Source: WSZJ01 sp964590435 (GTDB taxonomy: Bacteria > Planctomycetota > MHYJ01 > WSZJ01). Taken from it: a stretch of 64,000 nucleotides of DNA. A program made the translations under genes and the position numbers. The notes under the pieces were generated by a model. It ran no database searches. It saw only the letters and a program-made list of their open reading frames with translations, and had not been told where the DNA came from. Numbering within the stretch: position 1 is the first letter of the stretch; every line of letters begins with the position of its first letter. Shown one piece after another: positions 62,365 through 64,000 of the stretch. The stretch spans positions 62,001-126,000 of the forward strand of contig CAZPWT010000018.1 of NCBI GenBank assembly GCA_964590435.1, given 5' to 3'.

Positions 62365-63002
62365 TCCGCAGACTCTGGTGGCTGGCCCTGCAGACGATCG
62401 CGCGCAACGCGGGCGCGGTGCTGTTCCGGTACCGGCCGCACGGCCTGCACAACATCCCGCCGACGGGCGGCGTCATCCTGGCGTGCAATCACCAGTCCTA
62501 CCTCGACCCGGTCATCGTTTCCGCCGGCATGACCCGGTCGGTCACTTTCATGGCCCGCGATTCCCTCTTCAAGTTCGCCCCTTTCCGCTGGCTGATCGAA
62601 TCGCTCAACGCGTTCCCCGTCCAGCGCGGCACGGCGGACCTCGGCGCCATGAAAACGTCGCTCCGGCGCCTCAAGAACGGCTGGCCCCTGCTCGTGTTTC
62701 CCGAGGGGACCCGCACGAAAGACGGCTCGATCGGCTCCATGCGCGGCGGCATCGGCGTCCTCGCCAGCCGGGCGCGCGTCCCCGTCGTTCCCACCTGCAT
62801 CATCGGCGCCTTTGAAGCCTGGCCGCGCGCGGCGAAACTCCCCCACCCCTCCCCCATCGAGGTCCGGTTCGGGAAGGCCCTTCCGAACGAAGTGGCCTGG
62901 GACGCCGATAAGGTCGGACCCGCCCTCGAAGTCGCCCTGCGCGAACTGATGCGCGACAGGCGCTCCGCCTACGGCCTGGCTGCGGAATCCCTCCCGGCCT
63001 GA
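62361..63002 (+). CDS. plsC: 1-acyl-sn-glycerol-3-phosphate acyltransferase-like protein
   Basis: A 213-residue PlsC-family acyltransferase that adds an acyl group to lysophosphatidic acid in membrane lipid synthesis. The catalytic motif NHQSYLDPV and the phosphate-binding FPEGTRTKDGS are both present, with NAFPVQRG in between. The start is GTG 62361, overlapping the pseudokinase stop (GTGA), which couples the two genes. The rpsA gene follows after 139 bases. PlsC-rpsA neighbours are common in bacteria. Confidence 0.93.
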   Translation: MIRRLWWLALQTIARNAGAVLFRYRPHGLHNIPPTGGVILACNHQSYLDPVIVSAGMTRSVTFMARDSLFKFAPFRWLIESLNAFPVQRGTADLGAMKTSLRRLKNGWPLLVFPEGTRTKDGSIGSMRGGIGVLASRARVPVVPTCIIGAFEAWPRAAKLPHPSPIEVRFGKALPNEVAWDADKVGPALEVALRELMRDRRSAYGLAAESLPA

Positions 63003-63063
63003 AGTTCCGCCGTCCCAAAATCCCTTCAATTCCCCCCACCCTCCCGCTACAGTGAGGGGTCTA

Positions 63064-63093
63064 TCCCCGGGGTGGTCCCGGGGAAGCGTTTTT
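63064..63093 (+). terminator. hairpin with T-tract between plsC and rpsA
   Basis: A perfect 8-bp stem, TCCCCGGG (63064-63071) with CCCGGGGA (63077-63084), loop GTGGT, then AGCG and five T. It may terminate the plsC transcript or act as an attenuator in the rpsA leader. No rpsA promoter was found with confidence. Confidence 0.65.
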
Positions 63094-63141
63094 CACGGGT
63101 TATTTCTTCAAACCCTATCCGACAGGCAGGAGACCGAGCAC

Positions 63142-64000
63142 TTGAACCAGAGAGAAGTTCTGAAGTACATCGGCATGACGGCGGACCAGCTGGAAAAGCA
63201 GGCGGACGATGCGATGGGCGTCCTGACGACCGAGGTTCTTCATAAGCACTATGAGGAGTCGGTCAAGGACTTCACGGTGGACACGATCCTGAAGGGGCGG
63301 ATCCTGAACATCGTGAACGACGACGTGATCGTGGACGTGGGCTACAAGTCGGAAGGCGTGGTCCAGATCACGGAGTTCTGGAATCCGCAGTCGATCACCA
63401 TCGGCGACGAGATCGAGGTGTTCCTCGAGGGAGTCGAAGACGAAGCCGGGATGATCGCGATTTCGAAGGCGAAGGCCGACAGGATCCGCGGATGGGAACG
63501 GATCATCACGAACAACAAGGAAGGCGACGTCGTCCGCGGCCGGGTGATCCGCAAGATCAAGGGCGGCCTGCTCGTGGACATCGGCGTCCCTGTGTTCCTG
63601 CCCGCTTCGCAGGTCGACATCCGCCGCGTGGAGGACATCGGCGAGTACGTCGGGCGCGAGGTCGAGTGCAAGATCATCAAGATCGACGAGAAGCGCATGA
63701 ACATCATCGTTTCGCGCCGGAAGCTGCTGGAAGAGCAGCGCGAAGAGATGAAGAAGAAGCTGATGGAAGAGATCCAGGAAGGGGACGTGCGGCGCGGCAT
63801 CGTGAAGAACATCGCGGACTTCGGCGTGTTCGTGGACCTGGGCGGCATCGACGGCCTGCTGCACATCACGGACATGAGCTGGGGTCGCATCAGCCACCCG
63901 AGCGAGATGATCAAGCTGGAGCAGCCGATCGAGGTGAAGATCCTGAAGATCGACCGGGAGCATGAGCGCATCGCCCTCGGTTACAAGCAGCTCAGCGAGA
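63142..64000 (+). CDS. rpsA: 30S ribosomal protein S1, N-terminal part
   Basis: The frame is open to the window end and gives 286 residues. At least three S1 RNA-binding repeats are seen: GRILNIVNDDVIVDVGYKSEG, RGRVIRKIKGGLLVDIGVPVF and RGIVKNIADFGVFVDLGGIDGLLHITDMSW. S1 recruits mRNA to the ribosome. The start is TTG 63142 with AGGAG ten bases before it; the ATG at 63175 is less well placed. The remaining repeats lie outside the window. Confidence 0.92.
   Translation, partial: MNQREVLKYIGMTADQLEKQADDAMGVLTTEVLHKHYEESVKDFTVDTILKGRILNIVNDDVIVDVGYKSEGVVQITEFWNPQSITIGDEIEVFLEGVEDEAGMIAISKAKADRIRGWERIITNNKEGDVVRGRVIRKIKGGLLVDIGVPVFLPASQVDIRRVEDIGEYVGREVECKIIKIDEKRMNIIVSRRKLLEEQREEMKKKLMEEIQEGDVRRGIVKNIADFGVFVDLGGIDGLLHITDMSWGRISHPSEMIKLEQPIEVKILKIDREHERIALGYKQLSE

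Overview
This 64 kb window is a dense, GC-rich bacterial chromosome segment (62 protein genes called, 2 tRNAs, no gene-free gap over 300 bases). The gene content fits a Planctomycetota-like or neighbouring environmental lineage: FHA/GAF/HD-GYP signalling, zinc-ribbon Ser/Thr kinases and pseudokinases, B12-dependent ribonucleotide reductase, many lipoproteins and HEAT/TPR proteins, and frequent GTG and TTG starts. The phylum call is inference from gene content; there is no rRNA gene to settle it. I see no prophage, insertion sequence, CRISPR array or plasmid functions. The window reads as housekeeping chromosome with unusual proteins and unusual intergenic DNA.

Layout. 1-5.8 kb: an envelope lipoprotein, Era, and a four-gene operon with an ABC-2 exporter and a phosphoesterase, then an EI24-type membrane protein. 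5.8-16.3 kb (minus strand): an FHA-GAF-HD-GYP protein, a zinc-ribbon/cyclase/ATPase/TPR giant, and a phosphoesterase-hpf-ptsN-ptsH-ptsI run that forms a regulatory phosphotransfer chain with no sugar permease. 16.3-21.4 kb (minus): asd, TPR protein, DUF1232-like protein, truA, cvpA-like gene and a glycosyltransferase, with several overlapping junctions. 21.6-32.2 kb: a flavin halogenase-like enzyme, purL with tandem PurS-like domains, accA preceded by a small gene that resembles the AccA N-terminus, a HEAT-cyclophilin lipoprotein, and nrdJ.

32.3-36.3 kb is the most interesting stretch. Two consecutive thioredoxin-like genes each contain one in-frame TGA at the position of the first redox cysteine. 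In both, the TGA is followed at an identical distance by a hairpin with the same CGTGAC loop and a covarying stem. They are best read as two new paralogous selenoproteins, followed by DUF309, thioesterase and GIY-YIG genes.

36.3-64 kb: a phosphoesterase, a pair of beta-repeat envelope proteins, tRNA-Arg(UCU), a dehydrogenase/aminopeptidase pair, a double-GAF protein, tRNA-His, a kinase, a 1226-residue SHMT-GcvT-GcvT fusion, an aspartyl protease with PDZ, a TauE-type permease, a PfkB kinase, gltX, two divergent kinase-like signalling proteins, plsC and the start of rpsA.

A second window-wide signal is a set of long imperfect palindromes in the intergenic gaps (arms about 26-67 nt). They differ in sequence but share architecture, and some are built from short repeated words. 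They occur in convergent, divergent and co-directional gaps, so they are not simply terminators.
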